Assembly (NCBI RefSeq): GCF_000230675.1
Contig: NZ_AGIK01000003.1
Span: 62,001-126,000 of the forward strand
Origin: Synechococcus sp. WH 8016
GTDB lineage: Bacteria; Cyanobacteriota; Cyanobacteriia; PCC-6307; Cyanobiaceae
Direction of reading: 5' to 3'
DNA: 64,000 nucleotides
Of the stretch, positions 1-8,663 are shown in pieces (the stretch's first letter is position 1; each line of letters starts with the position of its first letter). Made by a program: the position numbers and the translations under genes. The notes under the pieces are model-generated. The model was not told the DNA's origin. It saw only the letters and a list, made by a program, of their open reading frames with translations, and searched no databases.

Positions 1-452
1 AAGAACGGGGGTTGAGACCTGGCACCTTGCCGGTGCCGCTCATCATGGGCTTTGCCAAAGCGGCGGAGTTGGCCCTAAGCGATCTCGAAAGCCGCAGTCA
101 ACGCCTCGAACAATTGCGCAATCGGCTTTGGGAGGGCGTGAAACAGAGACACCCAACCGTTCTTCTCAACGGGCACGCCACGGCTCGACTCCCGCACAAC
201 CTCAACATCACCATTCCTGGTGTCTTGGGAAGCAAACTGCATCGAGCGCTGAGATCTCGCGTGGCCTGCAGCAGTGGCTCGGCCTGCAGTCGCGGTGAAC
301 CTTCCCATGTGCTGATGGCCTTAGGTCGAAGCCGCCAAGAGGCCGAAGCCTCCCTGCGACTCAGCCTGGGGCGCAGCACCACGGACGGCGACATCGACCA
401 AGCCATTCAGGCTCTTAACGACGTCATCCATCAATTGCGTCATAAAGCGTGA
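1..452 (+). CDS. Cysteine desulfurase (NifS/IscS class V aminotransferase), C-terminal part
   Basis: The 5' end lies outside the window; the frame is open from base 3 and reads ERGLRPGT, the block that follows the PLP-binding part in this family. The catalytic cysteine loop is visible as ACSSGSACSRGEPSHVL, where the Cys that carries the persulfide is expected in SGSAC. The enzyme takes sulfur from cysteine for Fe-S clusters, thiocofactors and tRNA thiolation. About 150 C-terminal residues are present out of a usual 380-400. The PLP lysine is not in view, so only the C-terminal identity is certain. The specific paralogue (IscS-like or SufS-like) cannot be settled here; the short loop before the Cys looks IscS/NifS-like. 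Confidence 0.9.
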   Translation, partial: ERGLRPGTLPVPLIMGFAKAAELALSDLESRSQRLEQLRNRLWEGVKQRHPTVLLNGHATARLPHNLNITIPGVLGSKLHRALRSRVACSSGSACSRGEPSHVLMALGRSRQEAEASLRLSLGRSTTDGDIDQAIQALNDVIHQLRHKA

Positions 453-506
453 AATGAAGAGTGCGCGTCGCTACTTTCCGGCCAAGCCTCTAATACAGAT
501 CCGGCA

Positions 507-1277
507 ATGAGCGACATCACAGGGAGCGGCAGACTCCACGTCCTGCAAGCCATCGAAGATGGCTGGAACGCATTTACTAAAGCACCTTGGACCTTTCTTC
601 TGTTTCAAGCACTGGTCGCAGTCATTGCTTTGCCCTTTGCAACACTCGCGGGCCTAAGCGGAGCTCGTTTAGCAGAAATGGAAGGGATTCCTGAAATTCA
701 CCCAGCAGGTGCGAAATTCCTTTTGGTCGTTGGCCTGGTTGGCTACGTGATTGTCGTTCTTTGGGGTGTGGTGGGCATCGTGCGCGGTGCCTGGTGCAGC
801 CTTGAAGGCCAAAAGCCTTCTTTCAGCACTTTTGTTCGCTGGGATGGCAACGCAGCTGGACGACTGTTTATTCGTGTAATTGAACTCTTTGTTGTCTTGT
901 TGATCATCGGTGGGATCTGCTATTTGGTCAGTTTTGGTCTCGGCCAGATCAACAACGTGCTTGCCATCATTCCTGCACTTATTGCTCTCGTTCTATTCAT
1001 CTATTTAGGCATAAATCAAAAGTTTCTCCCCTTCATCGCTCTGCTCGGAAAGAACTCCTCTTTTGCAGCAATCCAACGCGGACGCTCTGTGGTTGACCCC
1101 TCTTGGTGGACGGTCCTGTGGTTCTTCATCCTGGAAGCGGTGATCAACGCCATTGCCGCTGGATTCCAGTACGGCGGTTTGTTCGTTGTTGTTCCTGTCT
1201 TGGTGTGCATCTCGACAGCGGCTTACCGTCAGCTTTTCGGCACTGAGGACCAAGCCGGTCTGATCAACGAAAACTGA
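507..1277 (+). CDS. Polytopic membrane protein of unknown function
   Basis: A 256-residue protein I do not recognise by name. The first 25 residues are soluble (AIEDGWNAFTKAPW), followed by about five or six hydrophobic segments starting near residues 28, 75, 122, 150 and 205. The pattern GWNAFTKAPWTFLLF resembles the amphipathic entry of DUF975/glycerophosphoryl-diester-type integral membrane proteins, but that is only a hint. The start is ATG with weak Shine-Dalgarno. It converges with the DUF456 gene: its stop lies 14 bases inside that gene's 3' end, and a strong terminator-like hairpin for this transcript sits at 1391-1420, inside the opposing gene. Confidence 0.75.
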   Translation: MSDITGSGRLHVLQAIEDGWNAFTKAPWTFLLFQALVAVIALPFATLAGLSGARLAEMEGIPEIHPAGAKFLLVVGLVGYVIVVLWGVVGIVRGAWCSLEGQKPSFSTFVRWDGNAAGRLFIRVIELFVVLLIIGGICYLVSFGLGQINNVLAIIPALIALVLFIYLGINQKFLPFIALLGKNSSFAAIQRGRSVVDPSWWTVLWFFILEAVINAIAAGFQYGGLFVVVPVLVCISTAAYRQLFGTEDQAGLINEN

Positions 1278-1812
1278 GCCCAATAAAAGCCGCAATCCCA
1301 AGCAGCGCCAGAAACAGTTGAGCCAGACGACTCACAAGAAGTCCGGCGACAACGGCCAATCCCACGACGGATCCCTGGCGCAGTGCCTCAAGCCACCCCA
1401 AATTTCGGGGTGGCTTTTTTGTGACCCAGGTCTCCACCACCAAGGCCCCAAGCCAGGGGCCGAACAAAGCTCCAAGCAGTGGGCCTCCAAAAGGAAGGGC
1501 CGGAAGCAGGCCAAACACCCCTAAAACCAGACCTACCCCTGCCCCTGCTGCAGACCAACGGCTGGCCTTTAGGCGCATCGAGGCCAGGCCCAACGCCAAC
1601 AGGTCGGACACAAGGCCCAGACCAAACAACACCAAAGCGACGGCGAACTCAAGCCAGGCCTGCTGCCATCCGACAGCAGCGATCCACACCAGTCCCCCCA
1701 CAGGGAGCCAGATCAAGCCTGGGAGCAAGGGCAAGAGCGTGCCAGGAATCGCCAGCAGCTGCACCAACAGCGCCAGCCACCACAACCCGTCGGCAGACCA
1801 GGGAATGTTCAT
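1264..1812 (-). CDS. DUF456 family membrane protein
   Basis: The 182-residue product is almost entirely hydrophobic, with [10 protein letters not shown] near residues 23-32 and repeated small-residue segments such as [21 protein letters not shown] (around 98-118), typical of DUF456. The function of the family is unknown. The ATG overlaps the rsmH stop (ATGA), so the two genes are probably translated from one message. The 3' end overlaps the rightward gene before it by 14 bases. A plus-strand terminator hairpin is embedded in the codons for a [11 protein letters not shown] stretch near residue 132. Confidence 0.85.
   Translation of the reverse strand: MNIPWSADGLWWLALLVQLLAIPGTLLPLLPGLIWLPVGGLVWIAAVGWQQAWLEFAVALVLFGLGLVSDLLALGLASMRLKASRWSAAGAGVGLVLGVFGLLPALPFGGPLLGALFGPWLGALVVETWVTKKPPRNLGWLEALRQGSVVGLAVVAGLLVSRLAQLFLALLGIAAFIGLSFR
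1391..1420 (+). terminator. Intrinsic terminator for the 507-1277 gene, embedded in the convergent DUF456 gene
   Basis: A 9-bp perfect stem, AGCCACCCC (1391-1399) with GGGGTGGCT (1407-1415), has a 7-nt loop and runs into a T-tract on the plus strand only. It lies about 114 bases after the stop at 1277. On the minus strand the same bases encode part of DUF456 and no U-tract follows the hairpin, so it should act in one direction. Confidence 0.8.
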
Positions 1813-2741
1813 GACTCAAGCCGAGTGTTGTCAGGCCTCCGCCTCGCAATTCTGAGTTTTGCGCTGCGACTGCGCGGATTCTCTTCCTGCTCCTGCTCTG
1901 ACGCCATCAACGGTTTGCGCGTGACCCGCTCGAGCCGTTCCTCTTGGAGGAAAGCGGTTTTGACGCGGCGATCTTCCAACGAATGAAAACTGATGATCGC
2001 CAACAACCCGCCTGGTTTCAGCCATCCAGGTGCTGTCTGCAGCAATCGGTCCAGCGCTCCCAATTCATCGTTCACGGCGATCCGCAGCGCCTGAAACGTG
2101 CGCGTGGCGGGATGAATCCTTCCCCGTCGTGCTTTCGGTGAATAACACCCCGCCACGGCATAAGCCAACGCTGCCGTGCCTGAATAGGCGCCTTCTGCCT
2201 CCAGATCCGCCTTGATCCGGCGAGCAATCCTGCGAGACAAACGTTCCTCACCAAAGGCGTAAATCAGGTCAGCCAGAGCATTCACATCCAACCGCTCGAT
2301 CATCTCCGCTGCCGTTTCACCCCCAGCCGCTGGGTTCATGCGCATATCCAAGGGACCATCCAGGCGGAAGCTGAAGCCTCTGGAGGCCACATCCAATTGG
2401 GGACTGCTCACCCCCAGGTCTGCCAGCACTAACGACACCGGTTCCTGCGGTTCAAAGGCAGCAAAGTTGATCGGCACGATTTGCACGCGCTCCAGGAAAG
2501 GCTCCAGCCTTGACGCAGCGGCAGCCCTGGCCGTGGGGTCCTGATCCAATCCAAGCAAACGAACGCCAGGACAGCGTTCCAGGATGAGTTCGCTATGGCC
2601 ACCACCACCCAGAGTGGCGTCGATCACAGCTGTGTTCTGCCAGAGAGATGGGGGCTGTTCAGACAGAACCTGCATCAGCATTTCTGCCAATACGGGCACA
2701 TGGCTGAACGTCACAGCAGAAGACAGCGAGTGATCGGGCAT
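1809..2741 (-). CDS. rsmH: 16S rRNA (cytosine-1402-N4)-methyltransferase RsmH (MraW)
   Basis: RsmH methylates the exocyclic N4 of C1402 in the decoding centre of 16S rRNA, using S-adenosylmethionine. The family marks are clear: [12 protein letters not shown] near the N-terminus, the SAM-binding block [14 protein letters not shown] (about residues 40-53), [12 protein letters not shown], the [12 protein letters not shown] block, and the C-terminal [13 protein letters not shown]. Length 310 is normal. The start is ATG (MPDHSLSS). It is divergent from ndhH, with 45 bases between the two start codons, and is followed with overlap by the DUF456 gene. Confidence 0.97.
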   Translation of the reverse strand: MPDHSLSSAVTFSHVPVLAEMLMQVLSEQPPSLWQNTAVIDATLGGGGHSELILERCPGVRLLGLDQDPTARAAAASRLEPFLERVQIVPINFAAFEPQEPVSLVLADLGVSSPQLDVASRGFSFRLDGPLDMRMNPAAGGETAAEMIERLDVNALADLIYAFGEERLSRRIARRIKADLEAEGAYSGTAALAYAVAGCYSPKARRGRIHPATRTFQALRIAVNDELGALDRLLQTAPGWLKPGGLLAIISFHSLEDRRVKTAFLQEERLERVTRKPLMASEQEQEENPRSRSAKLRIARRRPDNTRLES

Positions 2742-2786
2742 CGGTCCTTCCTAAGATCCCAATAACGCAATGAACCTCGGCTCACC

Positions 2787-3971
2787 ATGACGCAGCTGGA
2801 AACGCGCACCGAGCCGATGGTGGTCAACTTCGGCCCCCATCACCCCTCCATGCATGGGGTGCTGAGGCTCGTCGTGACCCTGGACGGTGAAGACGTTGTG
2901 GATTGCGAACCGGTGATCGGCTATCTCCACCGCGGCATGGAGAAGATCGCCGAGAACCGCACCAACGTGATGTACGTGCCCTACGTGAGCCGTATGGATT
3001 ACGCAGCGGGCATGTTTTACGAGGCCATCGTGGTGAACGCTCCAGAGCGCCTCGCCAACATCCCTGTTCCCAAGAGGGCTAGTTACATCCGGGTCTTGAT
3101 GCTGGAGCTCAACCGGATCGCCAACCACCTGCTCTGGCTTGGCCCCTTCCTCGCTGATGTTGGTGCCCAAACACCGTTCTTCTACATCTTCCGTGAACGG
3201 GAGATGATTTACGACCTGTGGGAAGCGGCCACGGGTCAGCGACTAATCAACAACAACTATTTCCGCATCGGTGGTGTGGCCGCCGACTTGCCCTGGGGCT
3301 GGCTGGAAAAATGTAAGGATTTTTGCGACTGGTTTGGACCAAAAATCGATGAGTACGAAAAGCTCATCACCAACAACCCGATTTTCCGTCGCCGCATTGA
3401 AGGCCTCGGCGTGATCGGCCGAGAAGAGGCCATCAATTGGAGCTTGTCGGGTCCCATGCTGCGCGCCTCCGGAGTGCCTTGGGATCTCCGCAAGGTGGAT
3501 CACTACGAGTGCTACGACGATTTCGATTGGGATGTGGTCTGCGAGAAGGAGGGTGACTGTTTTGCTCGCTATCGCGTGCGCATCGAAGAGATGCGTCAAT
3601 CGCTGAAAATCCTGCGCCAAGCCTGCGACATGATCCCCGGCGGCCCCACAGAGAATCTCGAAGCCCAGCGGATGGCAGAAGGGAAAGACAGTGCCTTTGC
3701 CGGATTCGATTACCAGTACGTGGCCAAAAAAGTGGCGCCTACCTTCAAGATCCCGAATGGCGAGCTTTACACCCGCCTGGAATCAGGCAAGGGCGAAATC
3801 GGGGTGTTCATCCAGGGCAACAACGACGTCACCCCCTGGCGCTTCAAGATCAGGGCCGCCGACAGCAACAACCTCCAGATCCTTCCTCACATCCTGAAGG
3901 GACACAAAGTCGCCGACATCATGGCGATCTTGGGCTCGATCGACGTGATCATGGGATCTGTCGATCGCTGA
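2787..3971 (+). CDS. ndhH: NAD(P)H-quinone oxidoreductase subunit H (NDH-1 49-kDa subunit)
   Basis: NdhH is a hydrophilic-arm subunit of the thylakoid NDH-1 complex, which passes electrons from ferredoxin to plastoquinone in respiration, cyclic electron flow and CO2 uptake; it forms part of the quinone site with NdhK. The 394-residue protein is full length. It has [16 protein letters not shown], the [14 protein letters not shown] block and the conserved end [16 protein letters not shown]. No other ndh genes are in the window, as is common for ndhH in cyanobacteria. The next two rightward genes (DUF2752 and menI) follow at short distance and may share its transcript. Confidence 0.98.
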   Translation: MTQLETRTEPMVVNFGPHHPSMHGVLRLVVTLDGEDVVDCEPVIGYLHRGMEKIAENRTNVMYVPYVSRMDYAAGMFYEAIVVNAPERLANIPVPKRASYIRVLMLELNRIANHLLWLGPFLADVGAQTPFFYIFREREMIYDLWEAATGQRLINNNYFRIGGVAADLPWGWLEKCKDFCDWFGPKIDEYEKLITNNPIFRRRIEGLGVIGREEAINWSLSGPMLRASGVPWDLRKVDHYECYDDFDWDVVCEKEGDCFARYRVRIEEMRQSLKILRQACDMIPGGPTENLEAQRMAEGKDSAFAGFDYQYVAKKVAPTFKIPNGELYTRLESGKGEIGVFIQGNNDVTPWRFKIRAADSNNLQILPHILKGHKVADIMAILGSIDVIMGSVDR

Positions 3972-4036
3972 TCGCCCTGAACGTCGTTCTACGCCGACTC
4001 CGCCAGTCAGGGTTCCTCGTCCCATGCACCCTGACC

Positions 4037-4390
4037 ATGGTCCTCTGGTTCAAAGGACGCTACCCGCAAATCCCAGGCTGGGACTGTCCATTTCGCGGTA
4101 TCACAGGAATTCCCGGCCCAGGCTGCTATCTAACGAGGGCCACCTCCGCCGCTCTCACTGGTGACCTTCACCGTGCCTTGGAGTTCCATCTGTTTGGGCC
4201 GATTGTGGCGGCAGCATTGCTGAGCTGGAGCGTCATGGCCCTTTGCAAGCGGCGGCTCATCCCGGTGCGTTTCAGGCTTGCACCCATCAGCATCGTTGCT
4301 TCCGCCTTCGCTCTGTATTGGCTCCTTCGGCTGGTGCTCAGCTATGGCTTTGGAGTGGTTGGTTCGCCGGGCTTTCCAGCTCCAGGCTGA
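4037..4390 (+). CDS. DUF2752 family small membrane protein
   Basis: The 117-residue product shows the DUF2752 signature: a CP-containing N-terminal segment (WDCPFRGITGIPGPGCYLTR, about residues 19-38), where GCYLTRA follows a GIPGPGC turn, then two hydrophobic segments around residues 53-68 and 83-105. The function is unknown. It lies 65 bases after ndhH and 27 bases before menI, so it may belong to the same transcription unit. The ATG at 4037 is the best start; a CTG two codons upstream is possible. Confidence 0.85.
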   Translation: MVLWFKGRYPQIPGWDCPFRGITGIPGPGCYLTRATSAALTGDLHRALEFHLFGPIVAAALLSWSVMALCKRRLIPVRFRLAPISIVASAFALYWLLRLVLSYGFGVVGSPGFPAPG

Positions 4391-4417
4391 ACCATTCCAC
4401 CGCCCTTCTCCGTCCCC

Positions 4418-4888
4418 TTGACCATCACCGTGCCATCCCCCGACCACTGGCTTCAGCTTCAACGCAACGTGCGCTTTGGGGAGACCGATGCCGCAGGCGT
4501 GATGCATTTTTATCAGCTGCTTCGCTGGTGCCATGAGGCCTGGGAAGAGAGCCTTAACCGTTATGGCATCGGCGCAGGCACCATCTTCCCTGGCTGTCGA
4601 GATGCCAGTGAAAGGCCCACCATCGCCCTACCGGTGGTGCATTGCGAAGCTGATTTCCAACGGCCGGTGCATGGAGGCGATGACCTGAGAATCCTGCTCG
4701 AACCTCAACGGCTCAACCCCGGCTGTTTCGAGGTGAGATATCGCTTTCAGATCGAGGAAACCGAGGTTGCGCGTGGTCTCATTCGGCACCTTGCCATCGA
4801 AACCGAAAGTCGCAGGCGCTGCGCCTTACCAGAGCCGATTGATCTCTGGCTAGAGGCCTCAACCGTAGGAAGACTCGAAGCGATCTAA
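4418..4888 (+). CDS. menI: 1,4-dihydroxy-2-naphthoyl-CoA thioesterase (MenI, Slr0204-like hotdog fold)
   Basis: The enzyme hydrolyses DHNA-CoA to free DHNA in phylloquinone (vitamin K1) synthesis, before MenA attaches the prenyl chain. The hotdog thioesterase motif RNVRFGETDAAGVMHFYQLL is at about residues 15-34, and its Asp (in ETDAAG) is the likely catalytic acid. Length 156 fits. The start appears to be TTG at 4418; a GTG at 4430 is an alternative. Its role is supported by the leftward menE-menC-menA group and menF only 0.5 kb away. It overlaps the convergent small gene at 4885 by 4 bases. Confidence 0.85.
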   Translation: MTITVPSPDHWLQLQRNVRFGETDAAGVMHFYQLLRWCHEAWEESLNRYGIGAGTIFPGCRDASERPTIALPVVHCEADFQRPVHGGDDLRILLEPQRLNPGCFEVRYRFQIEETEVARGLIRHLAIETESRRRCALPEPIDLWLEASTVGRLEAI

Positions 4889-5082
4889 CGGCAGCGGCGA
4901 TGCAAAGACACAGCGGTGATCGCCCACACCAATCCAGCCACCTGGAGCGGCAGCATGCAAGCCACCATCACCAAAGGATGAAAGCCGTTATGGGCGTGGG
5001 TGGATAAGGCCGTTCCACTCACGCAGGCTGCGATCGCAAGCAGCAGGGTGGGGGCGGATGGCCAGGAACGGGGCTTCGCCAT
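4885..5082 (-). CDS. Small membrane protein, unknown
   Basis: A 65-residue protein with two hydrophobic segments (about residues 11-28 and 38-58) and a basic C-terminus. I do not recognise the family. The ATG at 5082 shares a base with the stop of the TM2 gene before it (TAATG), which suggests coupled translation and supports this being a real gene rather than an open frame. Its 3' end overlaps menI by 4 bases. Confidence 0.55.
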   Translation of the reverse strand: MAKPRSWPSAPTLLLAIAACVSGTALSTHAHNGFHPLVMVACMLPLQVAGLVWAITAVSLHRRCR

Positions 5083-5360
5083 TAAAACCAAGCCTTTTGC
5101 TGCTCGAGATACATCTCCCTGAATTCATCTGTGGATTTGGTGAGGTAAATGATGCCTTCAATCATTCCGATCACGGACATCACGCCGGTCGCGACACCAC
5201 AGGTCACAACCCCGCCAGCCAAGCTCACCACCAACATGATGATTCCGGCGTTGTTGTATCCCAAAACAAACTTGTGAATACCGAATGAGCCCAAAAAAAT
5301 TCCCAACAGACCTGCTGCCAGCTTTTTGTTGCTGATTTCGGTTTCCGACAGCACGGTCAT
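5082..5360 (-). CDS. TM2 domain-containing membrane protein
   Basis: The 92-residue protein contains one TM2 domain: LGIFLGSFGIHKFVLGY (about residues 19-35) gives the first membrane helix with the conserved G-x-HKFYLG-type turn, then a second pair of segments with GVMSVIGMIEGIIYL. TM2 proteins are small membrane proteins of unknown role. It lies directly downstream of menE (4 bases) on the same strand and is followed by a small membrane protein in TAATG overlap, so all may be read through from the men operon. Confidence 0.88.
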   Translation of the reverse strand: MTVLSETEISNKKLAAGLLGIFLGSFGIHKFVLGYNNAGIIMLVVSLAGGVVTCGVATGVMSVIGMIEGIIYLTKSTDEFREMYLEQQKAWF

Positions 5361-5364
5361 GGAC

Positions 5365-6660
5365 TTAGCGCAGAAGACTTAATTCTTGCGACTCCAGCCA
5401 GCGCTGCCAACGACCCCGCTCCCATTTGCCCTCCAACGAGGGTTCAAGAACCGCGCACTCAAGCCATTGCAACGGTTGCTCGGCCGGTAGCCAGCCTGAG
5501 GTCATCTTGCGCATCGATGCTTGCACCGACGCCCAGCCCTCGGTCTCAATCCAGCCATCACGGCAACGAACCAACGCCACCAAACGCTGCCCCCATTCCT
5601 CACTAGGAACGGGCAGCAGCAGCACAGCTTCCAGCGGCAGACCCTGCTCCTGCGCATGATGCAGGAGGCGTTGGCTGAGCTGCTCTGGAAACACCGTTTC
5701 ACCCCCGGAATGGATGGCACCATCAACCCGGCCTCGTATCTGCACGCGCAGATCCCCCTCCCCTGCAGAAACGAGAGCGGCCGCATCTCCGGTGCTCCAC
5801 CAGCCCTCAGCATCCACGAGGGGATCCAGCCGACCATCACGCCAGCGAGCCAGCGCTAAACGCTCCGTTCGCACCCTCAACACACCAGCCCGGTCCAGCT
5901 GCAGCTCCACATCATCGAGGGGAGCACCACAGCCCAGCTCCCCTTGAAGGAAGCGATCGGGCGCCTGCGCCACCACCATCGCAGCGGTTTCGGTGGCGCC
6001 ATAGCAAGGAGCAAGGCGAATCCCCTGATCGCGAGCACGCTCCGCCAAGGGGGCAGGCAGCCCGGCGCCTCCCACCCAAACCAGTGCCAAATGCCGCAAC
6101 CAAGCCAGCCCCTCGGGGTGATCCAGCAAGCGTTTGAGCTGGGTTGGCACCAAAGACACCACGGCCGGTTTCTGGCCCCAACCAGGGACGTCCCGACAGG
6201 TCGCCAGCAAGGACGGCGGATCTTTCATCAGCAAAGGCGGAAGCAGAACGTGCTCTGCTCCCCAAAGGCGACTGCGCCACCAAGGCATCAAGCCACTGAT
6301 GTGATGAACCGGCAGGGGATTGAGCAGGATCACCCCCTCTGAGCTGAGGCCAATCCCCCCTAGCCAGCGTCCACACGCTGCCGCAGAGCCATCGAGGTGA
6401 GCCCACGGCTGCAGGCACCAGCTCCGCCCCCCCTGGCTACCACCACTGGCCAACACCACACCTCCCTTGCGCGGCCAAGCAAGGTCGGAGAGTGAGTCGG
6501 GGAGTGAGAGGTCTCCATCGGTTAGACGTCCACCATCCTGGCCCACCTGCAAGTGCAACCAGGCCCCCGCCTCCACCGCTTGCTCCAGGGCGGCGAACGT
6601 CGCCATGCCTCCCCCAGGCTGCACCACCCATCGAACCAATCCTTGGAAGCCTGCGCTCAC
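5365..6660 (-). CDS. menE: o-succinylbenzoate-CoA ligase MenE
   Basis: MenE activates o-succinylbenzoate with ATP and CoA to give the substrate of MenB. It is an AMP-binding enzyme: the adenylate motif CYGATETAAMVV, the WWSTGDAA motif, the hinge RVDGAIHSGGETVFPEQL and a C-terminal lysine motif EGKWERGRW are all present. A GTG at 6660 overlaps the menC stop as GTGA, giving 431 residues; an open extension to 6684 lies inside menC and is less likely. The enzyme is compact, as is usual in marine picocyanobacteria. Operon order menA-menC-menE. Confidence 0.93.
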   Translation of the reverse strand: MSAGFQGLVRWVVQPGGGMATFAALEQAVEAGAWLHLQVGQDGGRLTDGDLSLPDSLSDLAWPRKGGVVLASGGSQGGRSWCLQPWAHLDGSAAACGRWLGGIGLSSEGVILLNPLPVHHISGLMPWWRSRLWGAEHVLLPPLLMKDPPSLLATCRDVPGWGQKPAVVSLVPTQLKRLLDHPEGLAWLRHLALVWVGGAGLPAPLAERARDQGIRLAPCYGATETAAMVVAQAPDRFLQGELGCGAPLDDVELQLDRAGVLRVRTERLALARWRDGRLDPLVDAEGWWSTGDAAALVSAGEGDLRVQIRGRVDGAIHSGGETVFPEQLSQRLLHHAQEQGLPLEAVLLLPVPSEEWGQRLVALVRCRDGWIETEGWASVQASMRKMTSGWLPAEQPLQWLECAVLEPSLEGKWERGRWQRWLESQELSLLR

Positions 6661-7643
6661 CCGACCCCTCCGGCTGCTTCCCACACCTCTGCAGGATCAG
6701 AACTGAACAGGGGGCCAGCCGGACACCATCCCGGAGCCAGACCAGGAGCCGCCGGTGTTTCCCCCTGTGCCTGCAGGGCCGCTAAATGCGCCAGCCAACG
6801 GCCACCGATCCCGGTTTCAAACGTTGTGCTCAACATCAGGCGGGGCTTGCCGCGGCCCAGGTCCCGCAGGAGAGGCCTGGGGTCTCCCTCCAACAACGGT
6901 CGGCGCACCTGCCAGCTCTCCCACTGATCCCGCCAGCCGGGATGGGCCTGCAAGGACTCATCGAGAGCGACCGGCACCAGCGCAGCGATGGCCTGAAGGC
7001 CCTCCCAATCATCAGCCGCAAGCGGTTGCTCCAACCACTCCACCCGTGGATCCCCGCGTAGCTTCTCCACCCAGCGCCAAGCCTGAAGCCTGTCCCAACC
7101 GCCATTGGCATCGAGCCGCAAGCGTGCCGACGCAGGAAGCTTGTCGAGAAGACCCTGAAGCAAGCACCACTCCTGCTCGTGGTCGCAGGCCGCCACCTTC
7201 CACTTCAGCGTGAACGGCAGGCTGCAATTCACGCTGGACAGCAGGCGATCCAGGGCATCCTGCATCGCAGCTCCTGCCGGCAACAAAAACGCCGACGGTG
7301 GCGCTTGCAGCCAGCCAATACAAGAGGCACTCCCCAGCTCACCATCCAGCTCGGCGAGGGCAGCACCAAGGGCGAAAGCCAGCGCCGCCGGCCCGGCCGC
7401 CAGCAAGCGCTCAAGCTCGCTGGTGGTCCAAATAACCCCAGGCTCCATCATCGGCACCATGGCGTCTTGGCAGGCCTCGAGCTGCTGGAGATCCAAGGGC
7501 GACACCTCACCCCATCCGAGACGACCGGCCGAACTTTCCACGCGCAACAACCAACCCCGACGTTGCTCCAAGACACCAGTAGCAGTCTGGAGTGGGCGCG
7601 TGAGCTTGAACGCATAGGGCCTGATCTGCACGCGCAGCTCCAT
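6657..7643 (-). CDS. menC: o-succinylbenzoate synthase MenC (enolase superfamily)
   Basis: MenC dehydrates SHCHC to o-succinylbenzoate in phylloquinone synthesis. The ATG at 7643 (MELRVQIRPYAFKL) lies five bases after the menA stop and gives 328 residues; the frame is open further upstream but only inside menA. Enolase-superfamily residues are visible: the K-x-K strand (FTLKWKVA), metal ligands in LDANGGW, EQPL and ALDESL. The usual second catalytic Lys, expected in a V-x-K-P strand, reads QVRRPLLEGDP, so Arg stands where Lys is normal. Three men genes in a row support the call in spite of that change. Confidence 0.9.
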   Translation of the reverse strand: MELRVQIRPYAFKLTRPLQTATGVLEQRRGWLLRVESSAGRLGWGEVSPLDLQQLEACQDAMVPMMEPGVIWTTSELERLLAAGPAALAFALGAALAELDGELGSASCIGWLQAPPSAFLLPAGAAMQDALDRLLSSVNCSLPFTLKWKVAACDHEQEWCLLQGLLDKLPASARLRLDANGGWDRLQAWRWVEKLRGDPRVEWLEQPLAADDWEGLQAIAALVPVALDESLQAHPGWRDQWESWQVRRPLLEGDPRPLLRDLGRGKPRLMLSTTFETGIGGRWLAHLAALQAQGETPAAPGLAPGWCPAGPLFSSDPAEVWEAAGGVG

Positions 7644-7648
7644 GGGTG

Positions 7649-8557
7649 TCAACTCAGGAGGGGGCCGAGTGCTAATCCCGCGCTTAAGCCAAGACCGTTT
7701 AAAGCCTGAAAACGCAGCGCCAAAAATTTGCTGCCAGCAATCCGATCTGGTTCGGCATGGTGTTCCCGCAGCAAACGGATCAGCGCTGATGCCGCTGGCA
7801 GGCCAATCGCGCTGAAAAGGGCCGTCAGCGGCCAATCACCATGAAGAACCGGCACCCACTCGAGCGCGAGGGTGCCGGCCACAAACCAGGGCACCAAGGA
7901 AGCCGCTTTGGCCGTTCCCAAGCGCACCACGGGAGAGCGTTTGCCATGGGCCGCGTCCTCATCCAGTTGGTGAAAATGGGAGCAAAACAACACCAGAGAC
8001 GTGGCCAAAGCAGGGCCTGAGCCAAGCAACAACGCAAGCTGCCAAGGCACTCCCGCCTGATCAGCAGGAGCCAGTACAAGCAATGCCGCCGCCGTCGCAA
8101 AGGGACCAAAAGCAAGCCAGCAAAGCGGTTCCCCCAAGCCCCGATATCCCAAACGAAAGGGTGGGCCTTGGTACAGATATCCGAGCCCACAGCTCACAAG
8201 CACAAGCGGGAGCACTGCCAACGAACTGCGCAGAGCGAGCATCAGCATCAGGCCTAAACCCAAGATCAACGCCAGACCGGCCCAACGCCGAACAGACCGT
8301 CGCTGCCCTACCAGGGCCACGATCGAATGCGGCTTGCCGACCACATCCACACCGGTATCGGCGTCAAACAGATCATTGCTGAGGTTTTCCCAGAGAAGCA
8401 GCAGCACCGCCGCCAGCAAAAACCCCGAGAACTGCAACCAGCGCACCGACTCCTGGCCGCCTAGTCGCCAACCTGCCGCCAACAGCACGGGCATCACGGC
8501 AACCGAATACATCCGCCACTTGATGGCGGCCTTCCACAGGCGTCGGCGATCGGACAT
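7649..8557 (-). CDS. menA: 2-carboxy-1,4-naphthoquinone phytyltransferase (DHNA prenyltransferase) MenA
   Basis: MenA is a UbiA-family membrane enzyme that joins the phytyl chain to DHNA, committing it to phylloquinone, the electron acceptor of photosystem I. The prenyl-diphosphate Mg-binding motif NDLFDADTGVD is at about residues 62-72, and 8-9 membrane segments follow. The ATG at 8557 (MSDRRRLWKAAIKWRMYSVAV) matches the usual N-terminus; an in-frame ATG at 8593 would overlap the start region of menF. menC follows after five bases, so menA-menC-menE are one transcription unit. Confidence 0.95.
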   Translation of the reverse strand: MSDRRRLWKAAIKWRMYSVAVMPVLLAAGWRLGGQESVRWLQFSGFLLAAVLLLLWENLSNDLFDADTGVDVVGKPHSIVALVGQRRSVRRWAGLALILGLGLMLMLALRSSLAVLPLVLVSCGLGYLYQGPPFRLGYRGLGEPLCWLAFGPFATAAALLVLAPADQAGVPWQLALLLGSGPALATSLVLFCSHFHQLDEDAAHGKRSPVVRLGTAKAASLVPWFVAGTLALEWVPVLHGDWPLTALFSAIGLPAASALIRLLREHHAEPDRIAGSKFLALRFQALNGLGLSAGLALGPLLS

Positions 8558-8621
8558 GGAGTAACGGGTTGCGACAGCCTGGGGATCTGGCATGGGCAGG
8601 ATCCAGACACACTGCGACTTG

Positions 8622-8637
8622 GCTCATACATTTGAGC
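8622..8637. promoter_or_regulatory. Inverted repeat between divergent menA and menF
   Basis: GCTCA (8622-8626) and TGAGC (8633-8637) flank TACATT, which resembles a -10 hexamer. It lies in the 106-bp gap between the preferred menA and menF starts, so it could be an operator or overlapping promoter element. Assignment is tentative. Confidence 0.3.
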
Positions 8638-8663
8638 AGGACGCTGCACCGATCCGCCTGCAC

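Noticed and set aside
2751-3170. 139-codon frame antisense to the start of ndhH
   Set aside because: It is fully covered by ndhH, which is beyond doubt, and has no family likeness.
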